Positions 33,182 through 43,463 of a stretch of 64,000 bases of DNA are shown piece after piece. Source of the stretch: Duganella sp. 1411. GTDB lineage: Bacteria > Pseudomonadota > Gammaproteobacteria > Burkholderiales > Burkholderiaceae_D. The notes beneath the pieces were generated by a model. The model ran no database searches. It was not told the DNA's origin and was given only the letters and a program-made list of their open reading frames with translations. Numbering within the stretch: position 1 is the stretch's first letter; each line of letters starts with the position of its first letter. Location of the stretch: the NCBI RefSeq assembly GCF_017833525.1, contig NZ_JAFICD010000002.1, positions 186,001 to 250,000 of the forward strand, read 5' to 3'. The position numbers and the translations under genes were made by a program.

Positions 33182-36150
33182 GCGGCCGGCCCGTCAAGCG
33201 CGCGCGCCAGCGACTCGATGTACAGGGCGAAGTCGCCGAGATTGGCGACCAGCTGCTGGCCGTTGGGAACGGCCGCGCACATGGCCAGTCTGTCGGCATC
33301 CGCCACCGGCTGGGAGAACGCCACCCGGCCGCTGCCCGCCCGGGGCAGCATATCGTGCAGCAGCGCCGCGCGCGGATCGTCGGCCTCGCGCAGCAGCGCC
33401 AGAAATTCGTCGTAGCCGACCGGCGCCGCCTCGCGTCCCAGTTTGCCGGCGATGGCCCACACCAGTGTATCGAACGGGAAGAACTGCGCGCCCACCACGT
33501 CGACCAGGGCCGGCGCCGTGCCGAAGTTGGCAGGCGTGCCGACAAATCCGCATAGCCACCGCGCCAACGAGTCGACCGGCAGCAATCCCAATTCGCCGCA
33601 GCCGGCCGGCGCCACCCCAAGCCGCAGGCAGCAGCCAAGCAGCATATGCACCAGCGACTGCTGATTGACATGGCCGGCGCAGATCGACGGCAGCACGTCG
33701 TCGACGCGGTAGATGCGCGCCGCCAGTCCTTGCGCCTGCGCGCGCACGATCAGCCGGTCCGCCAGGTATTTGGTGTAGCCGTAGCCGGTGGTTCCCGCCG
33801 GCGGAGCGCCATGTACATCCACCGCTTTGAGCTTGGCGGCGAGCGACGACACGTGGTGCACGCGCTTGGCCCTGCCCTCGCGGCAAAACTGAATCAAGGC
33901 GGCGGTGCCCAGCACATTGGGCGCGAACAGCTGCTGCGCCGGCAGCAGGAAGTTGACCTCCGCGCCGCAATGAATCACTTCGTCGATCTCGGACGCCTGA
34001 TGCGCCCACACCGGCGCCGGCAAGCCCCACTGCGGGGCGCCCAGGTCCCCCACCAGCACCTTGATGCGCGCGCGCGGCAGCGTCTGGCCACGGTGGGCCG
34101 CGCCGTAGGCCGCGCCCAGGCGCTCGAGCGCGGCCTGGCTGCTGGCGCCGCGCAGCAGCACCGACACTTCCAGCGTCGTGGTACGCAGCAGGCATTCCAG
34201 CACGTGGATGCCGATGCAACCGGTGGCGCCGGTCAGCAGCACGCGGCGACTGACGGCGGCGACAGCGCCGGTGTTGCTGTATTCGACCTCCGGCAGATCC
34301 AGCCCCGCACGTGTGGCAACCGCGCCGCCGGTCTCCAAAAAGCGTGCCAAGGCGCGCGGCGTCGGATACTCGTACAGCCGCGTAACCGGCACCGTCACGC
34401 CGCCGGACTGCGCCAGCATCAATGACAAATTGACCGCCGCGAGCGAGTCGCCGCCGTTGTCGAAGAAATCGGTATCCGGTCCGACGTCGTTGAGCAGCAA
34501 CACGCTGCGAAAGCGATGCACGATCATCCCAAGCAGTCCGGCCGCCTCCTCCCGCTCCGTGGCGGTCAAGGCCGCGACCTGGGCTTGCGCGCCTATCATG
34601 TCGATGATGCGCTTGCGATCGAGTTTGCCATTTGGCGACACCGGCAGGGATTCCAGCCACAACACCCGCTGCGGCATATGCGTCATCGGCAGGTGGTGGG
34701 CGAGCGCGCGGCGCAAGCGGCCCGCCTCGATCCGCGCCGGCGCGGCGTAGGCCAGCACCAGTTCGGGCCCGCCGTGTTTGGTGGGCGCCATCAGCGCCAC
34801 CGCGTCGCCCACCTCCTCGAAGCACGCCTTCATCGCCAGCGACAGTTCGCCCAGTTCGATGCGCACGCCGCGCACCTTGACCTGGTCGTCGGCCCGGCCG
34901 GCGTAATCGAGCAGGCCATCGGCGCGCACACGGCCCATGTCGCCGGTGCGATAAACCATCTCGCCAGGGACGTCGTTAAAGGGATTGGCCACAAAGGCTT
35001 GCGCGGTCAATCCGGGCAGGTTCAAGTAGCCGGCCCCCACGCAAACCCCGCCGACCACGATCTCGCCAAGTTCGCCGTCGGCCACCACCCGCATCGACGC
35101 GTCGACGATGCGCACGTGGGTATTGTCGATCGGCCGCCCCAACGGAATGTGCTGGCCATCCTCGTCGCGCACCTCGTGGAACACCATGCCGATCGACGCC
35201 TCGGTATGGCCGTAGGTGTTGATCACGCGGCATTGCGGCAGCAGGCGGCGGAAGCTGTGCACCGACGGCGCGTCGATTTCCTCGCCGCCGATCAGCACAT
35301 GGCGCAGGCTGGTCAGCTTGGCGCACGCCACGCCGCCGCTTTCGAGCCCGCGCACCAGCAATTTGAACAAGGTCGGCACGAAGTCGGTCATGGTGATGCG
35401 GTGGCGCGCGATGTCGTCCACCACGGCGTCCAGGTCCCAACGGCCGCGCCGCTCTGGCAGCACCGACACGCTACCGCAGGTCAATGGCCAGAGCATCTGC
35501 CAGATCGACGAATCGAACAGCGGCGCGCTGTTCTGGTACACCACCTGGCCCCGGCCGAAACGGCGCGTCATGTAGCGGAAGCGGTTGGCCAGCCCCGCGT
35601 GGTGATTCAGCGCGCATTTGGGCACCCCTGTGGAGCCGGAGGTGAAAAATCCGTACACCAGTTCCGCGCCCGCCGCGTACGCGCCCGACACCGCCGCGCC
35701 GCCGTCCTCGAGTCGCCGGCGCAGGTCGATCGCGACGGCGTCCACGCCCGCTCCAGCCAACGCGGAATGACCGTCGTCGCCGGCGATGGCGATCGCCGCC
35801 CCGGTGGCGGTGGCCACGGCGCGCAGCCGCAGGGCCGGCCAGCCGATGTCGATCGGGACGATAACGGCGCCCAGCAACATCGTCGCCAGCCACGCCACCG
35901 GCAGTTCGATGCCGGTGCCGAGCGCGCAAAGAACGATGTCCTTGCGCGCCACGCCCCGCTCCCGCAGCATCACGGCATTCGCTTCGGCGGCCGCCATCAG
36001 ATCGGCGTAGGAGATTTCGCGATCGCCGCAACGCACGGCGATATCGGCGCCGTGCGCCTGCGCGGCGGCGCGCACCATGTCGAGAACACTGCCGGCGAGA
36101 ACACTGTCGGCGAGGTACGGACGTGCGTAGTCAAACCCGGTATTGAGCAT
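33178..36150 (-). CDS. Single-module NRPS: adenylation - carrier protein - thioester reductase
   Basis: A 990-residue A-PCP-R enzyme without a condensation domain, laid out like Lys2. The A domain (about 1-520) has FFTSGSTGVPKCALNHH, INTYGHTEASIG, MVYRTGDMGR, GRADDQVKVRGVRIELGEL and NGKLDRK. Asp213 in LFDSSIW is the usual alpha-amino-group anchor, so an alpha-amino acid is likely. The carrier serine is Ser569 (DNGGDSL). The reductase has VLLTGATGCIGIHVL (638-652) and a YxxxK pair (Tyr790, Lys794). It should activate an amino acid or short peptide and release it as an aldehyde or alcohol. ATG 36150 has GAGG five bases upstream. Confidence 0.9.
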   Translation of the reverse strand: MLNTGFDYARPYLADSVLAGSVLDMVRAAAQAHGADIAVRCGDREISYADLMAAAEANAVMLRERGVARKDIVLCALGTGIELPVAWLATMLLGAVIVPIDIGWPALRLRAVATATGAAIAIAGDDGHSALAGAGVDAVAIDLRRRLEDGGAAVSGAYAAGAELVYGFFTSGSTGVPKCALNHHAGLANRFRYMTRRFGRGQVVYQNSAPLFDSSIWQMLWPLTCGSVSVLPERRGRWDLDAVVDDIARHRITMTDFVPTLFKLLVRGLESGGVACAKLTSLRHVLIGGEEIDAPSVHSFRRLLPQCRVINTYGHTEASIGMVFHEVRDEDGQHIPLGRPIDNTHVRIVDASMRVVADGELGEIVVGGVCVGAGYLNLPGLTAQAFVANPFNDVPGEMVYRTGDMGRVRADGLLDYAGRADDQVKVRGVRIELGELSLAMKACFEEVGDAVALMAPTKHGGPELVLAYAAPARIEAGRLRRALAHHLPMTHMPQRVLWLESLPVSPNGKLDRKRIIDMIGAQAQVAALTATEREEAAGLLGMIVHRFRSVLLLNDVGPDTDFFDNGGDSLAAVNLSLMLAQSGGVTVPVTRLYEYPTPRALARFLETGGAVATRAGLDLPEVEYSNTGAVAAVSRRVLLTGATGCIGIHVLECLLRTTTLEVSVLLRGASSQAALERLGAAYGAAHRGQTLPRARIKVLVGDLGAPQWGLPAPVWAHQASEIDEVIHCGAEVNFLLPAQQLFAPNVLGTAALIQFCREGRAKRVHHVSSLAAKLKAVDVHGAPPAGTTGYGYTKYLADRLIVRAQAQGLAARIYRVDDVLPSICAGHVNQQSLVHMLLGCCLRLGVAPAGCGELGLLPVDSLARWLCGFVGTPANFGTAPALVDVVGAQFFPFDTLVWAIAGKLGREAAPVGYDEFLALLREADDPRAALLHDMLPRAGSGRVAFSQPVADADRLAMCAAVPNGQQLVANLGDFALYIESLARALDGPAA

Positions 36151-36178
36151 ACAGAACCTCAAGAAAGTTAGAAATGCG

Positions 36179-37177
36179 CTATTGGGCGCGGGCGGGTGCG
36201 GATGCGGGGGCCAGCACGATGCGGATCGCGGCGATGCTGACGACAAAGGTCATGCCCACGCCGATCAGCGACAACGGCGAGACGGCGAGCCGGCCATCGA
36301 ATAGCTGGAGCACGATGCTCACCAGCGGCGCGCCGGCCATCACCACCATCGTCAGGAAAGGCGTGCCAAGCGTGATCCCCCGCTGCAGCAGCACCATCGG
36401 GAACACCACGCCGATGACGCTCAGACCCGCGATCAGCGCGCCGTGCGCCAGCACCGTGTCCAACAAAGTCTGTTGCCAAAGCGCGTAGGCGCCCGTCACG
36501 GCCAGCAGCAAATAGAAGCGGTGCGCCATCACCTGGTCGGTGCGGAAGCCGCGCACGCTCAAGCGCTTCAGGTAGACGGTGCTGACGGTCATGAAGTAGC
36601 CGCAGCCGATCGCCCCGGCGGCGCCCAGCAGGATGCGCGACTGGTCGAATCCGACCACCGCCGAGCGTCCCGACAGGCTGCCGTAGAACAGCACCGCGCC
36701 CCCGGCCACAAAACCGGCGGCCAACGCCCAGCGCGCGCGCGCCGGCCGCGCCGGACCGGCGGCCGCCTTTTCGAAGGCGATCGCCACGAACGGCCCCACC
36801 GAACACATTAAGGTGGCGGCGACGGCCGGCTCCATATTGGCGTAGGCGACGTACATCAGGATCCAGCTCAGTCCCGTGGTGACGTTGAGCGCTCCGATCT
36901 CGCGCTTGCCCAGTCCCAGCGCCAGCACCTGCGACGGCCCGTTGCGTTCACGGTAGCGGCGCACCGCGTAGAACATCAGGGCGGCGCACAGGAAGCTGAC
37001 AAAGGTGAAGGCCGCGATATCGATCTCCTGAAGCAGCATGGCGGCGGTAACGCCGTTGGCCGCCGCCAGCACCGCGTACGCGGCGACGAAGCACAACGCG
37101 GCCAGCGGCCGGTAGATCGGCGCCGGCGCAGCCGGTACGGGTTTATCGGCCGCCGGCCGGATGGCGGTGGCGCCCAT
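36179..37177 (-). CDS. DMT-superfamily (EamA) transporter, probable product exporter
   Basis: A 332-residue protein with about ten membrane helices in two EamA repeats. Its start (ATG 37177, or GTG 37180) overlaps the stop of the ATP-grasp gene. DMT transporters of this type export amino acids and small metabolites. Embedded in a biosynthetic operon, it is the best candidate for efflux of the product or an intermediate. Confidence 0.85.
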   Translation of the reverse strand: MGATAIRPAADKPVPAAPAPIYRPLAALCFVAAYAVLAAANGVTAAMLLQEIDIAAFTFVSFLCAALMFYAVRRYRERNGPSQVLALGLGKREIGALNVTTGLSWILMYVAYANMEPAVAATLMCSVGPFVAIAFEKAAAGPARPARARWALAAGFVAGGAVLFYGSLSGRSAVVGFDQSRILLGAAGAIGCGYFMTVSTVYLKRLSVRGFRTDQVMAHRFYLLLAVTGAYALWQQTLLDTVLAHGALIAGLSVIGVVFPMVLLQRGITLGTPFLTMVVMAGAPLVSIVLQLFDGRLAVSPLSLIGVGMTFVVSIAAIRIVLAPASAPARAQ

Positions 37178-38454
37178 CACGCCGCCTCGGCCTGGCGCAC
37201 CGCGAACAGGCGCCGGTCGCGCTCCAGTCCACGGATGGTTTCATAGTCGCGGCGCAGCATATTCTGGTCCGCGTGCGTCAGATAGACCACGCCCGGAATC
37301 GAGAACAGGTCGGTGGTGCGCATGATGCGGTCACCCACCTCCGGCGTATGGAAATGGCAGGCATACGAAGGCAACTCGCGGATAGCACCCAAACCGGAGA
37401 TGTCCTCGACCGTGCCGCTCTGGTCGGAGATCAGCGCCACGCACATGACGTGCCGGCTCAGGACATACGGCGCGGCCAGGCGCCGCGTGAACGCCTCCGG
37501 ATCGCAGCAGCGCTCGACGGCCAGGGTCACCTGGCTCGCGCCCAGCGCGTCGATCACCGGTTGTTCCAGCATGCTGCCCTGCAGGCGCGCGCCGGTTTCG
37601 ACCAGCACCGGACCGCGCTCGGTCATCATCACCTCGGAATGGGCCGGGCCGTTGCGCACTTCCAGCGCGTCGAGCACCCGGCGCATGTACGCGGTCAGGC
37701 TGTCCTGCAGCGGCCCCACCGCCGGCAGCAGCTCTTCGCAGTCATAGAGATTGGAGGCACCCGACAGCGTCTTGCGGCGGTCGATCCAGATGTCGGAAAA
37801 ATAATGCCGACCGCCGATCGACACGCTGTTGACCACATACTGCGTGCCGGCCAGGAAGGTCTGCGCCAGCACCTCCCGGTTGACGGCGCCCATACGGTTG
37901 CGTTTCCCGATCATGCTGTCGAAGGCGGCGCGCAGCTGCCCCGCGTTCACGCAGAAAAACACATGGTCGCTGCCGGCGCTGGCGAGCGGTTTGACGACGA
38001 TCGGCCAGCCGCGCCGTCCGCCGTCCGCCCATTGCAGCAGCACCTCGACATCATCGGTGCGCAGGCTGTCGGCCGCTTCCAGTCCGGCTTCCCGCAAGGC
38101 GCTGGCCATCTCGTACTTGTCGCGGCGGCGGCGCGAGCTGGCGACCGGGTTGCCGTCCAATCCCAGCTCGGCGGCCAGCAGATCCGCCAGTTCGACACCG
38201 GTCTCCGCGCCCGCCATCACCCAGCCGGCGTGGCCGCCGCCCATCGCCGCGGCCAGCTGGCTGACGCAGTCGTCCAGGTTGCGATAGACGATGCTGGCGG
38301 CGAAGCTGTCCGGCTGAAAGCTGGGCACATAGCTTGGCGGGACGGTCGCCGCGCTCTGGATGTGGATGCTCGGGATGCCGCGCGCGCTGAATTTCGGCGC
38401 CAGCTCGGCGCCGGTCGAATAGGCGTCGACGATCACTGCAAAGGGTTGGGACAT
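37177..38454 (-). CDS. ATP-grasp carboxylate-amine ligase
   Basis: A 425-residue ATP-grasp protein with the central segments SRRRRDKYEMASALREAGLE, WPIVVKPLASAGSDHVFF and VLVETGARLQG. It is of the type that joins amino acids into dipeptides (BacD/dapdiamide-synthetase class). It probably forms an amide or peptide bond in the pathway. ATG 38454 is used. Both partners and order of action are unknown. Confidence 0.85.
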   Translation of the reverse strand: MSQPFAVIVDAYSTGAELAPKFSARGIPSIHIQSAATVPPSYVPSFQPDSFAASIVYRNLDDCVSQLAAAMGGGHAGWVMAGAETGVELADLLAAELGLDGNPVASSRRRRDKYEMASALREAGLEAADSLRTDDVEVLLQWADGGRRGWPIVVKPLASAGSDHVFFCVNAGQLRAAFDSMIGKRNRMGAVNREVLAQTFLAGTQYVVNSVSIGGRHYFSDIWIDRRKTLSGASNLYDCEELLPAVGPLQDSLTAYMRRVLDALEVRNGPAHSEVMMTERGPVLVETGARLQGSMLEQPVIDALGASQVTLAVERCCDPEAFTRRLAAPYVLSRHVMCVALISDQSGTVEDISGLGAIRELPSYACHFHTPEVGDRIMRTTDLFSIPGVVYLTHADQNMLRRDYETIRGLERDRRLFAVRQAEAA

Positions 38455-38500
38455 GGTGAACTCCGTTCGCTCGGACTGACAATTGAAATATTCGGTGATC

Positions 38501-39817
38501 CTAAAGTCCGCACAACTCGTGCGCGACCAGATCCGCATACGATTCGCGGTGGCGTATCAATCGCTGCCGGTCCTTCTCGACCATGACCTCGGCCGGCCTG
38601 CCGCGCGAGTTGTACTGGCTGGCCATGCTCATGCCATAGGCGCCACAGGAAAAAATCGCCAGCAGGTCGCCGCCGTCAAGCGCCGGCATGGCGCGGCCCA
38701 GCGCGAAGTAGTCGCCGGTCTCGCAGATCGGGCCGACGATGTCGATGGCGTCGAAGCCCTCGCCGTCGTTCGTCCCGCCCAGCCCCGGCAGCGCGCTCCA
38801 ATGGCCGTCGAAGGCGCCGAAGCTGGCCGGCCAGATCGCGTGGCTGGCGCCGTACAAGGTCGGGCGCAGCAGCACGTTCATGCCGGCGTCGACGATCGCG
38901 ATCTTGCGCTCCCAACCCTGCTTGACGTATTCCACGGACGTCAGCAGGATGCCGGCGTTGGCGCTGATCGAGCGTCCCGGTTCGATGATGAAGTGCTTGC
39001 CGCGCCGTTTGAGACCCTGCAGACGGTCACAGATCGCCGCGCCCATCTCCCCCAGCGAGCAGTACTCCCGCGCCTCGCTGGCGCGATAGTGCGCAGGGAA
39101 GCCGCCGCCGATGTTGATGAATTCGATCTTGCCGCCACTGGCCTCGATGCGGTCGGCCAGTTGTTCAACCTTGTCGATCGCCGCCAGATAGGTGGCGGTG
39201 GCGGCGATCGGCGAGCCCAGATGGACGTGAATGCCGACCACGTCGACGTGGCGGTACAGGTTACGCTCGAACAGCGCCTCGGCGCGCAGCAGCGGCACGC
39301 CGAACTTGGTCTGGCGTCCGCCGGTGGAGGTTTTTTCATGGGTATCGGCGTCGGCGACGTCCGGATTGACGCGCACCGCCGCCTTGACCCGTTTGCCCGC
39401 CGCCCGCGCCACCTCGTCGATGCGCGCCAGTTCGCCCTCCGACTCCGCGTTGAACAGGAACACGCCGGCGTCGATCGCGTAGGTCAACTCCTCGCGCGAC
39501 TTGCCCACGCCGGCGAAGACGATTTTTTCCGGCGCGGCGCCGGCCTGCAAGGCGCGGTACAACTCGCCGCCGCTGACGACATCGAGTCCGCAGCCCTGCT
39601 CCACCAGCAGTTTGAGCACGGCCAGGTTGCTGCAGCTTTTGACCGAGAAGCAGATCAGCGGCTCCAGGCCGGAAAAGGCGCTGCGCACGACCGAGCAGTG
39701 GTCCTTGAAAGTTTGCGCGCTGTAGACATACACCGGGCTACCGTGCGCCTCGGCGATCGCGCTGGCCGGCACGCCTTCGATGTGCAACTCGCCGTTCACG
39801 TAATGAAAATGGTCCAT
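38501..39817 (-). CDS. Diaminopimelate decarboxylase paralogue (fold type III PLP)
   Basis: A 438-residue LysA-like enzyme with the PLP-lysine region ICFSVKSCSNLAVLKLL, GIHVHLGS, EPGRSISANAGIL, the active-site Cys in GPICETGD and GAYGMSMASQYNSR. Canonical residues are kept, so it is probably an active D-amino-centre decarboxylase acting on meso-DAP or an analogue. It lies inside a biosynthetic operon with a lysR-type regulator divergent to it, so a dedicated pathway role is more likely than the housekeeping one. AAGGA lies upstream of ATG 39817. Confidence 0.88.
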   Translation of the reverse strand: MDHFHYVNGELHIEGVPASAIAEAHGSPVYVYSAQTFKDHCSVVRSAFSGLEPLICFSVKSCSNLAVLKLLVEQGCGLDVVSGGELYRALQAGAAPEKIVFAGVGKSREELTYAIDAGVFLFNAESEGELARIDEVARAAGKRVKAAVRVNPDVADADTHEKTSTGGRQTKFGVPLLRAEALFERNLYRHVDVVGIHVHLGSPIAATATYLAAIDKVEQLADRIEASGGKIEFINIGGGFPAHYRASEAREYCSLGEMGAAICDRLQGLKRRGKHFIIEPGRSISANAGILLTSVEYVKQGWERKIAIVDAGMNVLLRPTLYGASHAIWPASFGAFDGHWSALPGLGGTNDGEGFDAIDIVGPICETGDYFALGRAMPALDGGDLLAIFSCGAYGMSMASQYNSRGRPAEVMVEKDRQRLIRHRESYADLVAHELCGL

Positions 39818-39825
39818 CTGGTTCC

Positions 39826-40479
39826 TTAAGAATTGACCGCGGCGTTGACCGCGGGGTGTGGCATCGACGCCTGCGGCAGCAGCCAGCCGCCTTTTTGCAA
39901 ATAGTCGATAATGATTTGCGCGCACCGCGCCGGCGACGCGGTCGAGGTGTCGAGCACGATGTCGGCGCGCTGCGGGGCCTCGTAGGGCGAATCGATGCCC
40001 GTGAAATGCCGCAGCTGGCCATCCCTGGCCTTGCGGTACAAGCCCTTGGGATCGCGCCGCTCGCAGACGTCGAGCGCGGCGTCGAGATAAATTTCAATGA
40101 ACTGCGCATCGCCGATCATTTCCTGCACCAAGGCCCGGTCCTTGCGAAACGGCGAAATGAACGCGGTCAGCACGATCATCCCGGCGTCGACGAACAGCTT
40201 GCTCACTTCGCCGACGCGGCGGATGTTCTCGACCCTGGCCTGGTGGCTGAAATCGAGATCGCGGCACAAGCCGTGGCGCACGTTGTCGCCGTCGAGGACA
40301 TAGGTCAGGTAGCCCTGGCTGAACAAGGTCCCTTCGACCAGCCCCGCCAACGTGCTTTTGCCGGAGCCGCTCAAGCCGGTGAACCACAGCACGCAGGGTC
40401 TCTGGCGCAACCGTGCGGCGCGCATGCCGCGCACCACCGGAAAATCCTGCCAGGTGAGCAAAGAGGAGGCGCCGCTCAT
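39826..40479 (-). CDS. cysC: Adenylylsulfate (APS) kinase
   Basis: A 217-residue APS kinase with the P-loop [29 protein letters not shown] and the lid FISPFRKDR. It makes PAPS from APS and ATP. No ATP sulfurylase or PAPS reductase gene is nearby, so it appears to supply PAPS to the coupled sulfotransferase gene (ATGA overlap, 40476-40479) rather than to serve cysteine synthesis. Confidence 0.92.
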   Translation of the reverse strand: MSGASSLLTWQDFPVVRGMRAARLRQRPCVLWFTGLSGSGKSTLAGLVEGTLFSQGYLTYVLDGDNVRHGLCRDLDFSHQARVENIRRVGEVSKLFVDAGMIVLTAFISPFRKDRALVQEMIGDAQFIEIYLDAALDVCERRDPKGLYRKARDGQLRHFTGIDSPYEAPQRADIVLDTSTASPARCAQIIIDYLQKGGWLLPQASMPHPAVNAAVNS

Positions 40480-41222
40480 GCCCGCACGCTCCCGGCTTGC
40501 TGGCACAGGTAGTCGTAGAACGGCCGGTTGGCCTGGTAAAAGCCACGCAGCTGCTCGTGATTGTCGACCCTGACCGCGTAGTGCCGCTCGATCGGCGCGA
40601 TGCAGTTGCTGTTGGCCGCGTCCAGGTGCCAGCGCTTGGTGCGCTCCCATATATCCAGGTGGCCGCCCTCCCACCGCAGCGACTCGGGCAGGTGCGTCAG
40701 GCCGGTGCTGTCGCAAAAGCGTTCCACCGTGCCGGCCGGATCGAGCACCAGCCGTTCGGCGTCGATGAACAGCGGCCGCGCGGCCGCCTGCATCCGCACC
40801 AAATCGTAGACGCGCGCCAGGTGCTCGTACCCCACGTCCTCGCAGCGCATCTCCGGATTGATGTGATAGTGCGAGTTGATTACGCTGGCCGGCTCGCGCA
40901 ACATGAAGATGTGGGTGGCCTCGCGCAGGTAGCCGGCGCCATCGAGCACCTCGCGGTAATCGTACTCGCAGGTGTCCTTGATGAAGACCGGGCCGTCGCG
41001 CCGCAGACGCTCGACATGCTCGAACAAGGCCGCCGCCGAGTCCAGCCGGCGCGGCTCGGCGCCGGCGCGCCGATGCACGAAGTGGCCGCATGCCGCCAGA
41101 TCGCACAACGGCTCGTGCAGGATGGTGAAGTCGCCGCGCGCGGCCATCACGCGGACAAAGGCGGTCGATAGGGAGCGCGGTGGCGCCCACATCACAAACA
41201 GACGGTGTGCGGTGGATGTCAT
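40476..41222 (-). CDS. Sulfotransferase-family protein
   Basis: A 248-residue protein with the PAPS 5'-phosphosulfate loop [13 protein letters not shown] at the N-terminus and [16 protein letters not shown] for the 3'-phosphate region. It should transfer sulfate from PAPS to a hydroxyl or amine. Overlap with the cysC gene supports a PAPS-dependent step. The acceptor is unknown but might be the alcohol produced by reductive release. Confidence 0.85.
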   Translation of the reverse strand: MTSTAHRLFVMWAPPRSLSTAFVRVMAARGDFTILHEPLCDLAACGHFVHRRAGAEPRRLDSAAALFEHVERLRRDGPVFIKDTCEYDYREVLDGAGYLREATHIFMLREPASVINSHYHINPEMRCEDVGYEHLARVYDLVRMQAAARPLFIDAERLVLDPAGTVERFCDSTGLTHLPESLRWEGGHLDIWERTKRWHLDAANSNCIAPIERHYAVRVDNHEQLRGFYQANRPFYDYLCQQAGSVRA

Positions 41223-41240
41223 GGTCGATTCCCTCCGGCT

Positions 41241-42407
41241 TCAGGCCACCGCTTCGGTGATCCACTTCTGGCCACCGTGGGCGAAGCGGAACTGCTGCGC
41301 GGTAAAGCGCGACTTGGCGTAGTCGTGCACGCGGTCGACCGTGTAGCTGCCCTTGAAGCAGATCATGTCGACCACGCCGCTGGCGTTCGCGGTCAGCTCC
41401 TCGGCGCTATTGATGGCGGTCTGCGTGGCCGGATCGTACAGGCGTCCGGCGTAGGTCTGGCGCGCGATGAAGGGCGACAGGAAGCGCAGCAGCTCCCAGC
41501 CGTCCTTGTCGACGGTGGCCTGGAACAGATGGCGCGCGGCGGTGCCCAGCAGGTCCAGCCCCGGCGACTCGTACAGGCCGCGGCCCTTGGTGCCGTTCAT
41601 GCGGTTCTCCAGCACGTTCTTGAGCAGCACGCCGTTACGGCCGGCGATCTGGTTGGCCAGCGCGATGGCGCCGTGGGCGCTCACCTCGACGCCGTTGATG
41701 TCCACCGGCAGGCCGTTCTTGAAGGTGATCGAGCAGCGCTCCGGCTGGTCCGGCGAATCGGCCACGCGCACGCCCATGATCGGCGTCACCGAGTCGGTCG
41801 GGTTGGACAACAGCTCGACCTCGCGGTTCTCGTGCGAGACGCCGCCCAGATTGGCGTCGACCGAGTGATGCGCCTTGCCGAGCATGAGGGACTGATCGGC
41901 GTCGGCGACGAAATCGCTCATCGCCACGCGGCTGCGGAAGCGCTCCGCAGTGGTCGGGTCCTCCCACGGCGAAAACGGCAGGATTTCGGGCGCGAACATC
42001 TTCAGGTAGTACGTGAAGCGGAATTCGTCGTTGCCGCCGTGGACCGCGCCGTGGGCCAGCACATTGCACTGCTGCTCGCGCAGCGCCGCGACCAGCCCCT
42101 TGACCGTCACCGCGCGCGCGATGCCGGTGGTGTTCCAGTAGCCGCCGTCATATTGCGCCTGCGCCCGCACCGCCTGCAAAAACACGCGCGCGATCTCCTC
42201 TTTCAGGTCGATCACCTTGGTGTCCTGCATCAAGTCGATGTTACCGGCGCAGTAGTCGTGCGCCTCCTCCCCCGGCTGCCCGATATCGACCGTGAACTGG
42301 TCGTAGGCCACGCCCTCTTCCTTCAGGCGCTGCGTGATGAACAAGCTAACCAGTCCGCCCGAAGCGCAGATACCGATTTTTTTACCTTTGAGTTCTGAGA
42401 ATTTCAA
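41241..42407 (-). CDS. Argininosuccinate-synthase-like protein with altered PP-loop
   Basis: A 388-residue homologue of the long ArgG type, keeping [19 protein letters not shown] and [17 protein letters not shown]. The N-terminal ATP loop, SGGLDTS in true enzymes, reads [11 protein letters not shown], so the conserved Asp is replaced. It may use a different amine/carboxyl pair or be non-catalytic. The start is TTG 42407, chosen because AAGGA is seven bases upstream and the protein then begins [13 protein letters not shown]. It sits in a biosynthetic operon, not with arginine genes, and may add an amino-acid-derived amidino or succinyl-like unit. Confidence 0.82.
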   Translation of the reverse strand: MKFSELKGKKIGICASGGLVSLFITQRLKEEGVAYDQFTVDIGQPGEEAHDYCAGNIDLMQDTKVIDLKEEIARVFLQAVRAQAQYDGGYWNTTGIARAVTVKGLVAALREQQCNVLAHGAVHGGNDEFRFTYYLKMFAPEILPFSPWEDPTTAERFRSRVAMSDFVADADQSLMLGKAHHSVDANLGGVSHENREVELLSNPTDSVTPIMGVRVADSPDQPERCSITFKNGLPVDINGVEVSAHGAIALANQIAGRNGVLLKNVLENRMNGTKGRGLYESPGLDLLGTAARHLFQATVDKDGWELLRFLSPFIARQTYAGRLYDPATQTAINSAEELTANASGVVDMICFKGSYTVDRVHDYAKSRFTAQQFRFAHGGQKWITEAVA

Positions 42408-42479
42408 GATGATGTCCTTGAGGGTTGCGGTTGACGGCGCGGCGCGCCGCGGGAAGTGAAACAAAAATGCGGCGCTACG

Positions 42480-43463
42480 CTATTGCGACCACCACGTCGG
42501 CTCGCGGTCCCAGCGATGCCGGCGCAGCAGCTCGAGCAGGTCCGGAGCCAGCGGCACGGCGCCGGAACACGCCAGGTTCGCGTCCACGTGGGCCACCGAG
42601 CGCATACCGGGGATCACCGTCGCCACGTCCTCGCTGGCGAGGATGAAGCGCAGCGCAACGCGCGCCATGTCGGCATCGGCCGGCAGCGCGGTGCGCAGCG
42701 CTTCGACCCGCGCCACTGTCGGCGCCAGGTTCTCGGGGACGAAGTAGCTGGCGCGCCAGTCGCCCTCGGGCCAGGTGGTGGACTCGCGCAGCATGCCGGT
42801 CAACGAACCCTCGTCGAACGGCACCCGGGCGATGACGCCGATATCGAGCTCGCGGCACAGCGGAAACAGCTCGTCTTCCGGCGCCTGGTCGAAGATGTTG
42901 TAGATCACCTGCACAGAATCGATCAATCCGGTGCGCAGCGTGTCGAGCACATTGGCGGGCTCCCAGCGATTGACGCTGATGCCGACGCCGCCGATCATGC
43001 CCTGGCGTTTGAGGTCCTCGACCACGCGCTGCCAGGACTCGTCGCCGGCCCACGCGTCTTCCCACACGTGGAACTGCAGCAGATCGATCGAAGCGGTGCC
43101 GAGGCATTCCAGGCTGCGGCCGACGTATTCGTGGATATGCGACGCCGGGAAGATGTCCTCGATACGGTCGCCGCGCCGCGAAGGCCACTCCCGGTTCTTC
43201 GGCGGCACCTTGGTGGCCACATACAGCTTCTTCCCGGGATGGTCGCGCAGCGCGCTACCCAGCATGCGCTCACTCTCGCCACGGCCGTAGATCCACGCCG
43301 TGTCGAAAAAATTACAGCCGCGGGCGATCGCGTGGTGCAGCGCCTCCATGCCGGCGCTGGTGGAGGACCCGGTCCATCCGCCCTCGCCGCCCGCCACACC
43401 CCACATGCCGTAACCGACATCGGACACCTGCCAGGCCAGCCGGCCAAATCGACGATATCTCAT
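42480..43463 (-). CDS. Aldo/keto reductase, first gene of the biosynthetic operon
   Basis: A 327-residue NADPH-dependent reductase with the family pattern DTAWIYGRGESERMLGSALR, LYVATKVPPKN and an IPGMRS near the C-terminus. As the first gene downstream of the divergent LysR promoter, it could reduce the aldehyde released by the NRPS to an alcohol, giving a hydroxyl for sulfation. That link is inference. Confidence 0.88.
   Translation of the reverse strand: MRYRRFGRLAWQVSDVGYGMWGVAGGEGGWTGSSTSAGMEALHHAIARGCNFFDTAWIYGRGESERMLGSALRDHPGKKLYVATKVPPKNREWPSRRGDRIEDIFPASHIHEYVGRSLECLGTASIDLLQFHVWEDAWAGDESWQRVVEDLKRQGMIGGVGISVNRWEPANVLDTLRTGLIDSVQVIYNIFDQAPEDELFPLCRELDIGVIARVPFDEGSLTGMLRESTTWPEGDWRASYFVPENLAPTVARVEALRTALPADADMARVALRFILASEDVATVIPGMRSVAHVDANLACSGAVPLAPDLLELLRRHRWDREPTWWSQ

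Noticed and set aside
41241..42407. ArgG-like gene called as the housekeeping argininosuccinate synthase
   Set aside because: The ATP loop is altered and no arginine genes are adjacent.
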